Assembly: GCA_009746045.1 (NCBI GenBank)
Contig: RPFO01001427.1
Coordinates: forward strand, 64,001-128,000
Source: Mesostigma viride
Taxonomy: Eukaryota > Streptophyta > Mesostigmatophyceae > Mesostigmatales > Mesostigmataceae
DNA: 64,000 nucleotides
Direction: 5' to 3'
Within the stretch, counting starts at the first letter, position 1. Every line of letters begins with the position of its first letter. The position numbers and the translations under genes are program-made. This document shows positions 34,031-64,000 of the stretch, piece after piece. The notes beneath the pieces are model-generated. The model was not told the origin of the DNA. It searched no databases and worked only from the letters and a program-made list of their open reading frames with translations.

Positions 34031-35749
34031 CGACATTGGAGCTAGAATAGGCATCGCCTGGGCGACCGTGGACACATGCAGGTACCGAGCGCCCTGTGGG
34101 GCAAAACCCTGGGCATTAGCTCAAGAAGCATGCAGGTCCTTGTCCTCCCTGTGCTCGCCGACGGGGCAAAAGCGTGGACGCTCAACGGCTGCATTGGGAT
34201 CCCTGGAGGTAAGACAGCAAAGTCACATGCATTCTCCGTTACAGTTTTCAGGTTGGCTGATGCCGGCCTTGTGCAACGGGGCCCCCAGATATACAGTATA
34301 CTTGGCATGGGCATCACTCATTAGTAGCGGCTGATAGGCATCATAGGTTATGACTGGCAGGGCACGGCCTGGCCCGCAGCAATCAGGTACGTACTAGACT
34401 CGTCCCCTGGTAGGCCCTTGAGTCGTGGCCCTGGCCCAAGTTGTGCGGGGTTACTGGTCAGTGGCAGCCGGGCTGGCACCTCCTCACATGCATGGGGCAG
34501 CCCATGCTCGAAGGCCAAGCGCCGATAAGTGACCCCGCTCCTGTGTTTATCGTGGCCAAAACGGGGCGTCTAGGCAGACCTCTCATTCTCAGTGAAATGA
34601 AACAAGATGCAGGACAAGATGGCTCAGCTCCAGGTCCTGGAGGCCAACACGCCCCCTCCGGTAGGTGTATTAATGATATGTATTTAGATTTTCCTTCAAC
34701 CCAAAGCAGATGAAGCAATTCATTGATCGCACGTGAAGCATGAATCCTCAATGAAACAGGTGTTAGAATGGCATGAGTGCCTATTATAACCTTGAGAAGC
34801 AGACGTTTAACCAAAGCTAGATGTCTCGGACGCATGATTTCTCGGACGCATGACGGAACATGCTGGGACATGCGTGGAGATGCTGACAGAACTGACATGG
34901 CTCTGGGTCAATGAGCCAAAGTCGAAAAAGAATGGGAGGATTCTGTCGCACCTCCAGCACATGGCCCTGTAACTCAGCTCACCTCATCCTGGGCACCTCA
35001 CTGTCAGAAAATTGAGCAAATACCACATTAATCTATCCCCGTACCGCTAGAGCCACAAACATTGCGGGGGAATGAGCAGCTGTTAGTCTGAATCATTCAA
35101 GGCTAGTCTGAGTCATCCAACTCGATAACTTCGGGCGGGGGCTTGAACGGTGCATTCCCTGGGGTAGGCCGCCGCAGCTTCAGAAGGCCTGCTGACGCGC
35201 CAACACTTGTTGATGATGGTTCTGGTGATGGGGGCATGGTTAGGACGTGTGGCAATGGCAGTCATGCGCCAAAAGCAGAGTCAACCGCACAGGAAACGAG
35301 ACGATGCAAAGCAATGAGCACCCAAACCACTGGTGCAGCGATGAGTACCTACACAGATGTGCAATCAATGATGAGCACCCAATCACATTGCGCAGTCATA
35401 CGCCACCCAACTCAAATTGCGGAACACTAAGCAGCAAGACCACTATTGGTGAATCCTTCCATGGAGGCGGGCAAATCCCCATGCGAGTGGGCCTGCGCAA
35501 TCCAATAGCAGCAACGGCTTCATGCTTTTCTCTCAGGTGCGCAAGGGCACCCTCCCCAAGGGATAGAAAACGGAAAATCATCTTTTAATCAATACTCTAG
35601 TCTCTAGTCAATCTCTGTTCATCGATACTCTCGTGCCTTGATACCACCGCAGGCATGAAATCTGGAAGGCCCAGACCATGCAACACATTTATAAGCAACG
35701 ATTTACCGGGGTGATGCTGATCGGGCTCTTCCTATCTCCTCGACTGCCT
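34031..35749. other. Spacer downstream of the SUMO ligase gene, no gene seen
   Basis: No family-level similarity is visible in any frame. The part next to 35749 may be 3' UTR of the minus-strand gene; the stretch GAGCACCCAA recurs at about 35318 and 35375. Confidence 0.4.
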
Positions 35750-55193
<19,444 letters not shown>

Positions 55194-55929
55194 CCTCAGC
55201 ACGCGCGCGCATAGCCCTAATCCTCGACTGCGAGCGTGGCTGTTGCAGTGCCCGGCATTCCGTTAAGTACTGGAAAATAATCCCACCGCATGTTCGACAA
55301 CTCAACCGAAAGCGATAGTCGGCATGCGAGTGCAAAGATGTGCACCACCAGTCACCAAAACTGCGGCTGCGGATCACCGAAAAGCGAGGCTGCAAATTCT
55401 GAAAACCGACTCAACGCATTCAAGTCAGTGCAGATGAATTTCACGACGCTGAATGCTTTTTTCCATGTCGGTAAAGAACGTTCTCAATTCGCTTTTGTCA
55501 TCCTGCCGACTTTTTATCACATTCATGGGAAGACAGCCGACGTAAATGGTTAATTTGATGAACAGGGGGATTACACCGTAGGACGGTGGAATAGGTAGAT
55601 AGGCAGACCGCGCTATACACACACTGCCCGCTGTACGCACGTGGAAGCGCTATACAGTACAAACCTCGCAATCGTCCGCACAGGTCATACAATTTACTAC
55701 AGTACATACGTACCTGGTGGCGCTGTGCCCACTACAGCTGTAGTAGTAGTAGTAGTTGTTGTTGTTGTTGTTGTTGTTTCCCACGCCGCCCAAGGGCAGC
55801 CCAGGTGCCCACTAGTAGTTTCTGGCAGTTCTGGCCTTCGCCAACCGGGCATCGCCAACGCCGCGCCGTCGCCCACGCTGTTGAGTTGAGTTGAGTTGAG
55901 TTTATTCCCACGCTGTAAGGATTCTTATT
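55194..55929. other. Upstream region of the SUMO ligase gene
   Basis: It should hold the 5' UTR and promoter of the minus-strand gene. A short GTA then GTT run lies at about 55740-55780 and a GAGTT run at about 55882-55905. No gene is recognised. Confidence 0.4.
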
Positions 55930-57400
55930 CCGGCATTATTTTGACGGCCACCCCTGCGGTTACGCGAATCATCGATTTATACGCGGCTGACGGTCGCCCT
56001 CTGGCATACACGGAAATTCGCTCGTGGATCAGGCGTGGATCGCAAACATGCCCAGCCGACCAGCCTGGGACTGCAACCTTGTCCAAGCAATCCCCGCCGG
56101 CATGATGGCGGCATACCCTCATGACAACCCCGCGCAAACTACAAATCGGGGAATGGGTGAGCTATTACCCTGACAACGATACGTCTACACATAAGGGCTG
56201 CATCGTTGCGGTCGCGTCGACGGGCGTTCAGTCAGTTACCGTGTGACCATACAATTGCTCCAGGTGACTGCACCCGGCGGTCAAGCGAGGACTAAGTACT
56301 GGGCAAATTGATTACATCGTACGCCTACGTTGCAGCATGCCAGTCAATGTCACCGCATTGATTCGAGTGGTCCCGCGGTCACTGTCACAGGCGTGCATGT
56401 TCAGTACCCTTGGACGGACCCCACCACAGTGATACGCGACACCACATGGCTGCATGTTGGGAATGAGGGGCGCCTTGACACGCTCATCGCTCTGGACCCG
56501 CTAGAGTTTGGGTGGGTCCTCACAACTGGCGGCATCCCAAAGACGAAGAGTCAGTGCCTTTTCGAGTACACGGCAGATTGGGGATATATCTATACCGGCT
56601 TCTTCTACATAAACATCACACAACTATGCACCCGGGTCGCCTCCGATGGCACCCGCCGGCCCCGAGTGGCCGGGCTACACCTGGATCAAGAACATTACCT
56701 TCGCAGTGGATCACCCATTGGTCGACAAACGGGCCACCGACGTCCAGCACCTGCTAATGCATCGGGCCATCGGGGTCAACTCCCAACTGCACCATCAGTA
56801 TTCCCACGCGGCGGCGTGCTTATGCAGCTTTCCAGATGAAACAATCGAGCACAGATTTCTGGACTGCCAACTCGCAAGGGTTTGGCAATGGCTGCTGGGT
56901 ATATGGGCAAAGTGGATGGCTATTACATCACCACCCACCGTCACACTATCTACGGTTATTTTCGGCATCACGGGATTACCGCGGGACGCGAGCCGGCCTC
57001 GACACAGCCACGGCAACCGGCCAGATGGCATGGATATGGCTACGCACGACGATGCTCATCCACACCATATGGCAAGTACGCAACGAGACCGTCTTTGCGC
57101 TACATGCCGAGTGCACTAGAGGTGCCGTGGTTCCTCGGTTTATATCCTCTTGGAACCTTGCCATGCGTCGATATCGGCTCCTGGCGACAGAACAACACAA
57201 AGTAATATGGGACCCGGGCCCTAACAATGATGCCCCCAGCCCACTGGAAGTCTTCCATCATGCACTCATGGGGATGAATAAGGTCTTTACACTCATGCCG
57301 GACGCCGATCTATCTTCAGTACAATGGCTACCATGGTCGCAGGGCGCGCTTTATTAATGCGGGCACCCCAATTTAGGCACAACCGACTAGGTGTTTGGGT
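55930..57400 (+). pseudogene. LINE ORF2 C-terminal region, frameshifted copy
   Basis: This is a longer relative of the truncated copy at 19260-20003. Fragments in several frames read DLYAADGRPLAYTEIRSW (about 55965), LEFGWVLTTGGIPKTKSQ (about 56502), DHPLVDKRATDVQHLLMHRA (about 56711) and the zinc motif CLCSFPDETIEHRFLDC (about 56818). The end matches TVQWLPWSQGA of the first copy and is followed by the same 3' UTR start (AATGCGGGCA, CCCAATTTAGGCACA). At least three frameshifts make it non-functional. Confidence 0.7.
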
Positions 57401-58266
57401 ATTTGTGGCATACCTGGGTTAACTTAACTCGTATATGGAAAGCAGCAAAATATGGTGTTGTTCTTAGTCAGTTACATCGTTTTTCCCGTCTTTGTTCTTA
57501 TCGTGTCGATTTCATCACGACTCTTGTTGAACTCTTGCATCGTTTGTTGGCGGTCAAAGACTATGACCGAGACATTATGCTCCGTCAAGTCCGGTGTTTT
57601 TTGCAACGTCACCCACATCTGTTCGGTGCTGCCCCTTGGCACAAGCTCTACAAACAAGTCGTGGACCGGCTGGATCGCGTAGTATCTCTGCACATCTGAA
57701 TCCTGTGATGCCAGATCTCCTTTGCGGCCGTTCCGAGCTTGGCACTGGATTCGTTGTCCACATCGTCGCGTCACAGCTGCAGCAACACGATGTTTTCTGG
57801 CATACGCGGGCTTTTGGTTCCTGCCGCACATTTGAACGTGCTGTCCTCCGGCTTTTTGCCTTTGCACCGTGTGCATTTCTTGGACGTTTGGAATCATGGC
57901 ATGGCTAACGTAATGGCTGACTAGCTAGACCTTTTCAGTGGTTTTCCATTTGCGGGTATAATTTCCTCGTAAATGGTGGGAGATCTAGAGCGATCGCAGC
58001 AATGGTGCTCACCACTAGACACTCCCGGCCAGTTAGGCTCGAAACACACGCCCTGATCAAGCATGCTGTTTCCGGCCCCACCGTCTAGGTCATCTAGTCG
58101 CTCTACACGTAAGCCAGCCATAATTTCAATGCACAAGGCTACACGTACATTTCCATCACCATTCATCTTCATCATCCTGAACGACTCGAACACGCGGACA
58201 AGATTACGGTAGTGTTACGTCCTGTGCCGGACGGTGCGAAAGATCTAATCTAGTATAAGGTGCAGT
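57401..58266. other. Repeat-derived spacer, no gene supported
   Basis: 57905-58200 is the inverted partner of the repeat at 24735-25140. Opposing open frames at 57391-57699 (plus) and 57472-57897 (minus) cover the same DNA; neither has a motif that lets me choose it as real. Confidence 0.4.
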
Positions 58267-58270
58267 TTAA

Positions 58271-58937
58271 GGGGAGGTGCGCCACAAAACCACCCTAAAA
58301 CTGAAACATGCTAATATCAACCTGTATTCATTTCCACTATGCTCAGCAATGATTGGGGGCATGAAATAACATGTTTGGTGAGTTGTCCATGCACTTGTTG
58401 AGGGTACTACCCCCATATATACGCCAATAATGCGCTATAAATAGCAAAAGACGCTAATTAGGACTATGTATGCCCCAGCCAATCCACACATCCGCTTGGG
58501 ACAGCGAGATATACCCGTGTAGAATCGTTCATGGCCAAAACATTGGGCTACTCACAAGTAGCATCGGAGGTGTATTGTGAGAGTAATTAATTTTCCCCCC
58601 CCAAAGCACCTTTTTTTCCGGACATTGCATAAAAGTGACATGAAATCATGGAATTAGAGGCCACAAAGATATACAAAGTTCAAAAATTGATCGACAAATA
58701 CGCCCGCCAAGTTACAGGTCAATCTGATGTGTGGATTGGCTGGGGCATACCTAGTCCTAATTAGCGTCTTTTGCTATTTATAGCGCATTATTGGCGCATA
58801 TATGGGGGTAGTACCCTCAACAAGTGCATGGACAACTCACCAAACATGCCCCCAATCATTGCTGAGCATAGTGGAAATGAATACAGGTTGATATTAGCAT
58901 GTTTCAGTTTCAGGGTGGTTTTGTGGCGCACCTCCCC
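58271..58937. mobile_element. 667-bp foldback element with TTAA flanks
   Basis: Two inverted arms of about 210-220 bp (58271-58488 and 58729-58937) begin with identical termini GGGGAGGTGCGCCACAAAAC. They are separated by about 240 bp of unrelated sequence and flanked by TTAA on both sides (58267-58270 and 58938-58941). Arm similarity is high, with one small indel near 58365. It has no coding capacity. TTAA duplication suggests piggyBac-type mobilisation, although TTAA could also belong to the terminus. Confidence 0.75.
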
Positions 58938-59518
58938 TTAATAAGCCGGCATAGCCGCGCATCCGCGTACCGCGATAGCAAGCAAAGATCGCAGTAAATT
59001 GACTAACTGAGCAGCGGTTTATCCTCAGCTAGGCCTTATAGCATGATTAATTAATCTAGCTATATAACACGGCATGTCATGAGGCAAATGACATTTGGAT
59101 TAGTGCCCCTTGGTCTGAGAGAGTCGTCAACACTCGTTTCATTAATCATCAAACCAAAGAGAGAGAGTCCATCGTCCTCAGACCAATTTCACCTAGCTGC
59201 GCTACCAAGCTGGCAAGTTGGTGTGCAGGCGCGCCGACATGCGCGCCGATCTTCCAGATACTGCCGTCAAGCCCCAATAGGTTCTGTATGACGTCTAGGG
59301 CCGGCCCGGCCCTTAGAAGATCTCGTACTTCTGGCTAGGCCCAAAATAACTGGTCCGAAACACACAAAGTACCAAATAAACACACAAAGTCCCGAACTTA
59401 GGACAAATTCCCAAATAAGTCCCGAATTGAGTCCTATAGTCCGGCGGACTATGAAAGCGAGCTATCGAAAGTCCCAAACCAATAACAAATGACTTTCGAC
59501 TTATTTATTGAAGGCATT

Positions 59519-59550
59519 GTTACGCCCATACAAAGGTCTGGGCCGTAACA
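59519..59550. repeat. Short TGTTACG...CGTAACA inverted pair
   Basis: 32 bp bounded by TGTTACG and CGTAACA, the same terminal heptamers as the LTR start at 59981. It may be the edge of an old element that continues to about 59650 with a fragment ending CACCCATTTCACCGGAA, which matches the LINE 3' end at 19264-19280. Confidence 0.4.
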
Positions 59551-59679
59551 GGTAGGCTCGAGCTACCATGGTCCGGATTCTCCCGATTTCTGGCCTGCGC
59601 TGGTTCAATGTCTCCTTGATAAAAAAAAACACCCATTTCACCGGAAATTCTTATTCCGGCAGGATTCCGGCGCTAATTA

Positions 59680-59980
59680 CAGTCATTCCCACGTTTAAGT
59701 TACGATCGCCGCCAAAATCTGGACGTCGGAAGTTAACACGGGAACGTAACTTAACGCGGGTAGGTAACTTCAGTGGTAGAATTAGGCTAGCAGCCCACCC
59801 CCGCCTCCTCTGACGGACTTTCTATACGGCAATCGACAGCTTTCGTCAAGCCCGATCCAGCTGCAGCATCGAAGTCGCCCTAAGTCCATTTTCCGGCCAG
59901 ATATTTACGGAAAGGTGGGCGCTGAGGTTTACGCCGCCAAAATCTTGGCGTCGTAACTTAACGCGGAAACGTAACCTAAG
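59680..59980 (-). mobile_element. Short pogo-like copy interrupted by the LTR element
   Basis: TA|CAGTCATTCCC starts the copy. The interior matches the reverse complement of 16300-16625 plus the right end of the 15745-18391 element, without the nested TTAA insert. Its far end (CGCGGAAACGTAACCTAAG) stops exactly where TGTTACG begins, so its last 25 or so bases were displaced by the retrotransposon. Confidence 0.6.
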
Positions 59981-60382
59981 TGTTACGTCGCGTAACAATT
60001 CGTTGTAGTTACGGACGTAAATTAGGTCCTTGGCCTCGGTTGTTCCTAGGTTACGTGCAGTTCTAGTTTGGACATGATTGTCCCCGTAACAGTACTGTGG
60101 TATAGTGGGTGCCTTTGGGCGCCGCGCCGCGTACTATATTAGTGGTCCTTATCCTTTTGTAGAATGTAGTGGACAGGCGTGCATCTGTGCACCTGCTTGT
60201 GTTTCTGTGTTTCTGCAGGCGAGGGCCAGGTCGGCCCGAGCCTGTTGGACCGTTGGTGACCATTTATGCACGTTCCACTCCTTGTGTGGTCACTCGGCGT
60301 GTGTTAAATGAATTAGCACATATTAGCTTGGGTCACGGCAGTTTAGTTGTGTTTCCTTCCTCTTTTCCTGGAGTAAACGGGT

Positions 60383-60697
60383 TTGATTAAATGGCCTATG
60401 GCGTATTACAGTAGTACATATGTAAATGCATTGAGATCTGGTTCGTCTCGGTCGTCTTTCGCTAGGGGTGTAAATAGAAGCAGCCTCACTAGTTTAGGTA
60501 GTATCAGGACAGGTAGAGGTAGAGGTGGCGGCCGAGGCTTGCGGCGTAACAATGGACTCGGAGGTAGTTTAGATAGAGAGCGAGACGACGATCCTTTGCA
60601 ACATACGTCATTGAATCAACCCTTCCGCGGCTGGGAAAAAGAAGACGACACGTACTTGACAGGTAATGGGCGGGTCGCCGTCAAGCTAGGAGGATAG
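60383..60697 (+). CDS. Arg/Gly-rich small ORF in retrotransposon leader, doubtful
   Basis: 104 codons with RTGRGRGGGRGLRRNN in the middle and an acidic C-terminal part. Arg-Gly stretches often bind RNA. It lies between the LTR and the hybrid-binding ORF on the same strand. I do not recognise it. It could be leader sequence, part of a spliced product, or chance. Confidence 0.3.
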   Translation: MIKWPMAYYSSTYVNALRSGSSRSSFARGVNRSSLTSLGSIRTGRGRGGGRGLRRNNGLGGSLDRERDDDPLQHTSLNQPFRGWEKEDDTYLTGNGRVAVKLGG

Positions 60698-61078
60698 TGC
60701 TGCCTGATTCAGGACACGCCCTGCCTAGACGTTAGACCTGCTCGAAGCGGAAAATCCTTTCGTATATAGCTCCTGTTCCTCGTCTTGTTTCCTTAGAAAG
60801 ATGGTTTACTGCCGTAGACAGTTGCTGGTTTTGGTTCGACGATAGAGAGACGGCTAGCGTCTCGTAGATTACCCTTTTTCTGCATCGTGCCTGCTTCGTA
60901 TTTAGACGACCCTTCGCCGGACGCAGAATTCTTGAAACCGGATACTTACGACCACCTGGCGCTGGAAACATCGTCCCTACGTGCGTCGTCAATCTGGTTC
61001 GGTTTCAGACACCCGAGATAAGTCGCCTTCTCCTCGTTCTCCTCATTTGACTGCTCAAGACCTACCAGGTGCGTTACC

Positions 61079-61471
61079 ATGAGCCAACGGCGATCTTTTA
61101 CTGCTCCTTCCCATTCTTCTAGCGATAATAGTCTAGCTAAATATTACGTAGTGATTACGCCTCAATGGTCCTCCATTTTCCTTTCTTGGTCCGACGCTAG
61201 GAAGATCGTTCAGAATCGTGAATATAACGTAATTAGGTATAAGAAATTTATGTCCTTTGAAGAAGCTCAGCAGTTCCTTATAGATCATAGCCAAACAGAT
61301 TTAGGCCTGCATGTACGCCCTATTCCTCATGGTCGCCCTCCAGTAGAAGCTCTAGTCTTTGCTACCCCTCCTTCTTCTCCCCCTAAACGGGCTGCATCTG
61401 CATCTGCTTCAGATACTCCTCTCACTTTGGAGTTTGGTTCCCTATCCATTACTGTTGTTAAAAAGGATTGA
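61079..61471 (+). CDS. RNase H1-hybrid-binding / viroplasmin-like domain protein of the retrotransposon
   Basis: 130 aa. Residues about 21-68 read YYVVITPQWSSIFLSWSDAR, then YNVIRYKKFMSFEEAQQFL. This is the pattern of the small domain shared by the RNase H1 N-terminus and caulimovirus viroplasmin: a YYVV strand, a W-S/D turn and a K-x-F then E-A repeat. In RNase H1 the domain grips RNA/DNA hybrids. A Ser/Pro-rich tail and an acidic-hydrophobic end follow. It sits 94 bp upstream of gag on the same strand, so it is probably encoded by the element, perhaps from its own or a bicistronic message. Confidence 0.7.
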   Translation: MSQRRSFTAPSHSSSDNSLAKYYVVITPQWSSIFLSWSDARKIVQNREYNVIRYKKFMSFEEAQQFLIDHSQTDLGLHVRPIPHGRPPVEALVFATPPSSPPKRAASASASDTPLTLEFGSLSITVVKKD

Positions 61472-61564
61472 TTTTAATTTTGTTCCTGCTGCAGACCTTC
61501 AAGGTTTTTCCTTTTTCTTTTGTTGCTTTCTTCTTTTGATTCCTATTCCTTTACGTAATTAAAG

Positions 61565-63313
61565 ATGGATCCAGTGGGTGGAGATATGTCGCCTATACCT
61601 ACCAATAATAATAATAATACTACTACTAATAACATTAACAATAACAATACTCGTGGTAACCGACGGGACTCCTTGGAAACGGTACACCATCTCACTCCTC
61701 AAGGTATTCTGCGTACCTCACCGCCTTCTCCTGTTGCTGGTGGTCGCCGTCGTCCCTCAATTACCCCACCTACCTATGAACAACGTATTTCCCAAGTCAG
61801 ATTTAGTGAGGAACCTTCTTTCGTTGTGAACCAGGCCCCTGCCCCTTCTGCAACCTTGGCTCACCCCTCCAGCAGGTCCTCACACACTAACAATGCTCCT
61901 AGGCCTCCTTCCCACCCTGTGCCTTCAATGCCTGCTATTAACACGGGTCGTACCTCGGCCCCTGTCGGCCCTTCTGGGCGCCCTAGTGCAGTTCCCTTTT
62001 TCCCACCTGCTTCCTGGTCCTACCCTGAGACGGCCTATGAGGCTGCCCAGGTTCCTACCCGTGTGGCTGATTTAGAAGTTAATAATGATTTCAGTACCAT
62101 GCCCCTAGATGATAGGAATTATGATCATTTTGCCTATTCCTCTCTTCGTGAGCAATATACTGTCCCCTTCTCCTATGGGCACCATCCGGAAACGGTGGCT
62201 CCCTCTAGACCCCTACCCAAGACTTTTCCTATCCCTTCCTTCTATCCCGCTTATGTAGCAGTGGAAGATAGTGGCCCTATGGGAAAAACTGATTCTTCTA
62301 ATCCCCCTAAGCCTCCTGCTCTTCCCCTCTTTGCCAACCTTCCTAAGCTGGATGTCAAGTCTACCCCTCAACAGTTTTTCACCTTCATTATGTTGCTCAC
62401 CCAGAACACAGAGTCCTGGCAGAACCACAATAGGTGGCGCCTCTCTGATGCTGTACTAGTTCCTCATTATCTTACTACCTGCATTACTCCTGAACTTGCT
62501 AACCTCATCCAGTGTGAGTCTCTTGCCTCTCATGCCTACCCAAACTCTGTAGCAGAATTGTTCAAGCGTTTAGAGAACCATTTAGTCCCTCCCGATGCAG
62601 ATTGGCAGGATAGATTATCCTTTGGCACCTTGCAGCAGGGTACCAAGTCCTTCAAAGAATATATGAAAGAGTTTGATGCTCAGATGGTACGAATTAGGGA
62701 TTTGTCGGGTGCAGAAGTACGTGCTCGCTTCCTTCAGGGCCTCAGTAGACCCTTATTGCGTGAAGTCAAGCGCCAGTTCTCTGCCTACCGTTTTACTGAC
62801 CTGCCCCTCAAGCATGTGCGTCAGCATCTTTTACGAGTAGCAGATTTCTTCTCCACACCTTCTCTTCCTACCCGTTCCCGTATTAATAATATAAGCCTTA
62901 CCCCTGAGGAGGAGAACTCCTATGTAGAAGAATTAGATATCTGTGTGACTGACCTTTCAGCTCTGGATGTCTCTCATATTACCTGCTATCATTGTAAGGA
63001 AGTAGGTCACCTTAAACGTGAGTGCCCCAAGTTCCTTTCGGGTGCTCCCCCTCATCCCGACGCTCGCCCTCCTCGTACCCCTCAGCGTGCTCCTATTCGT
63101 CCCACTTCAGGACGCATTCCTTCAGCTACCCCTAGTAGGCTGAATGCTGTGCAGACAGGATCCCCAGGGTTCCCCTATGATAATCAGGCTCCCGCACCCT
63201 CTTCAATCCCTCGTGACCCTCCAGCAGTGGCTTTTCCGCCAGGGTCTTCTTCGGGGTTCGTTCCTATGGATTTGGGGGGGAGGGGGAACAGTAGGCCTGT
63301 CAGCCGGGGGTAA
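61565..63313 (+). CDS. gag: Gag polyprotein of Ty3/gypsy-like element
   Basis: 582 aa. An Asn/Thr-rich start (a run of Asn from an AAT repeat) and a Pro-rich N-terminal third are followed by a Retrotrans_gag-type core at about residues 330-440 (DRLSFGTLQQGTKSFKEYMK, FLQGLSRPLLREVKRQF). A CCHC zinc knuckle starts at residue 474 (CYHCKEVGHLKREC, 62984-63025). The C-terminus is Pro/Arg-rich and ends in TAA at 63311-63313. The frame is intact, suggesting a young copy. Gag coats the element RNA in the particle. Confidence 0.88.
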   Translation: MDPVGGDMSPIPTNNNNNTTTNNINNNNTRGNRRDSLETVHHLTPQGILRTSPPSPVAGGRRRPSITPPTYEQRISQVRFSEEPSFVVNQAPAPSATLAHPSSRSSHTNNAPRPPSHPVPSMPAINTGRTSAPVGPSGRPSAVPFFPPASWSYPETAYEAAQVPTRVADLEVNNDFSTMPLDDRNYDHFAYSSLREQYTVPFSYGHHPETVAPSRPLPKTFPIPSFYPAYVAVEDSGPMGKTDSSNPPKPPALPLFANLPKLDVKSTPQQFFTFIMLLTQNTESWQNHNRWRLSDAVLVPHYLTTCITPELANLIQCESLASHAYPNSVAELFKRLENHLVPPDADWQDRLSFGTLQQGTKSFKEYMKEFDAQMVRIRDLSGAEVRARFLQGLSRPLLREVKRQFSAYRFTDLPLKHVRQHLLRVADFFSTPSLPTRSRINNISLTPEEENSYVEELDICVTDLSALDVSHITCYHCKEVGHLKRECPKFLSGAPPHPDARPPRTPQRAPIRPTSGRIPSATPSRLNAVQTGSPGFPYDNQAPAPSSIPRDPPAVAFPPGSSSGFVPMDLGGRGNSRPVSRG

Positions 63314-64000
63314 CCTGGACAGGTCCTTAGATAGTACCCCAGATATTAATTTTTGCTTGCCTGTTTTTATAACCTCTGTAGGAGCTGAATCATCCCTACC
63401 ACTACGTGTGCGTCCTCTTATGTTCTTGAATGGTGGTTTAACCGTCCCTCACACTGTTGTAGACCCCTTCTTGCATGCTGATGAACTCTTGAATGTCTCT
63501 GTGTTGGTAGATAGCGGTGCGGCTAGCTCCTTTGTGAGCGAGGCCCTAGTTAGGCGTTTAGGACTAGTCCCTACCCCTCACACCAAACCCGTTACTGTTC
63601 ATTATGCTGATGGTCGCACCAGTCATTCCCCGGGTACGGTGTCCCTTCCCATGGTTATACAAGGACGTACTGTCAACCTGACGGCCACTATAGGCCCTAT
63701 CACTACAGCTGATGTATTACTAGGATTAGATTGGCACCAGGATAATAAGATTACTATTAATTATGATACCATGGTCATTTGGTTTCCAGATAGCTCTTAC
63801 TGGGTACCTGAACGTCATTATAGATTGGAAAATTTATCCTTGGTAGATATTACTCCTCCTACACCTGTTGATCCTCCTGTAAGACCTATACCTGAAGTAA
63901 TAATGTCAAATGACGAATTACGTTCTGAATTAAAGCAAAATGGATACCTATTATGTATGTTCCTTCAGTTAGAAGTACAACAGATACCTATCACTAACAA
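63312..64000 (+). CDS. pol: Pol polyprotein, protease region (partial, runs off the edge)
   Basis: The frame is +1 relative to gag, open from after a TGA at 63141-63143 and so overlapping gag by about 170 nt. It contains the retropepsin active site LVDSGAASSFVSEALVRRLG (from about 63504) and the second conserved strand TADVLLGLDWHQD (about 63708). Beyond it, an acidic/Pro linker leads off the window. Reverse transcriptase and integrase would lie to the right. Expression needs a +1 shift, or the gag stop reflects a mutation. Confidence 0.8.

Larger units (their letters stand above)
59981..64000 (+). mobile_element. Ty3/gypsy-like LTR retrotransposon, 5' part, runs off the window
   Basis: The element starts at TGTTACG (59981), supported by its interruption of a known pogo-like copy. 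Downstream, in order, are a leader with an Arg/Gly-rich frame, a hybrid-binding/viroplasmin-like ORF, gag with a zinc knuckle, and a retropepsin-type protease at the start of pol. The protease follows gag and no integrase comes before the edge, so Ty3/gypsy is likely but not proven. The LTR 3' end is uncertain; CGTAACA at 60085-60091 is one candidate. Confidence 0.75.

Noticed and set aside
60732-60992. 86-residue minus-strand frame in the retrotransposon leader
   Set aside because: Opposite strand to all element genes, no recognisable motif; kept as leader sequence.

Overview
The window looks like nuclear DNA of a eukaryote, most probably a green alga. Its cellular genes are split by many GT-AG introns, and it carries LTR and non-LTR retrotransposons, cut-and-paste DNA elements and long simple-sequence tracts. 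Two genes support a green-lineage guess: a SIZ1-type SUMO E3 ligase with the PHD finger known from plant SIZ1, and a proton-translocating transhydrogenase fused beta-first. The species cannot be named from sequence alone.

Layout. Positions 1-4.5 kb hold decayed minus-strand non-LTR retrotransposon copies that encode only an ORF1-like protein. 4.5-7.35 kb is gene-poor and contains a GGGAT pentamer array. 7,355-14,517 (minus) is a seven-exon NAD(P) transhydrogenase gene of 1,096 codons. 15.7-20.0 kb is mobile DNA: a pogo/Tigger-like element with a second TTAA-flanked element nested in it, a tRNA-derived SINE, and a 5'-truncated LINE with a 15-bp target-site duplication. 21.3-22.5 kb is repetitive, including a CT tract. 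23,273-28,077 (plus) is a four-exon gene for a small predicted tail-anchored protein I cannot name. 28.2-34 kb is a nest of related non-LTR copies, one interrupted by a SINE. 35,750-55,193 (minus) is a 16-exon PIAS/SIZ1 SUMO ligase gene (1,737 codons) whose introns are packed with minisatellites. 55.9-60 kb again holds LINE and DNA-element remains, including a 667-bp foldback element. 59,981 to the right edge is a Ty3/gypsy-like element running off the window: LTR start, an RNase H1-hybrid-binding/viroplasmin-like ORF, gag, and the protease part of pol in a +1 frame.

The most interesting pattern is shared by all three cellular genes. Their introns, and one 3' UTR, contain tandem or dispersed decayed copies of their own exon edges. 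Each copy carries a few to about 40 bases of exon plus the splice donor or acceptor, or plus the stop codon. At least ten separate cases are visible. They suggest that short duplications across exon borders repeatedly enlarge the introns here, creating decoy splice sites and seeding minisatellites.

All exon models were built by eye from splice consensus, reading-frame continuity and family conservation. No alignment or database search was run.
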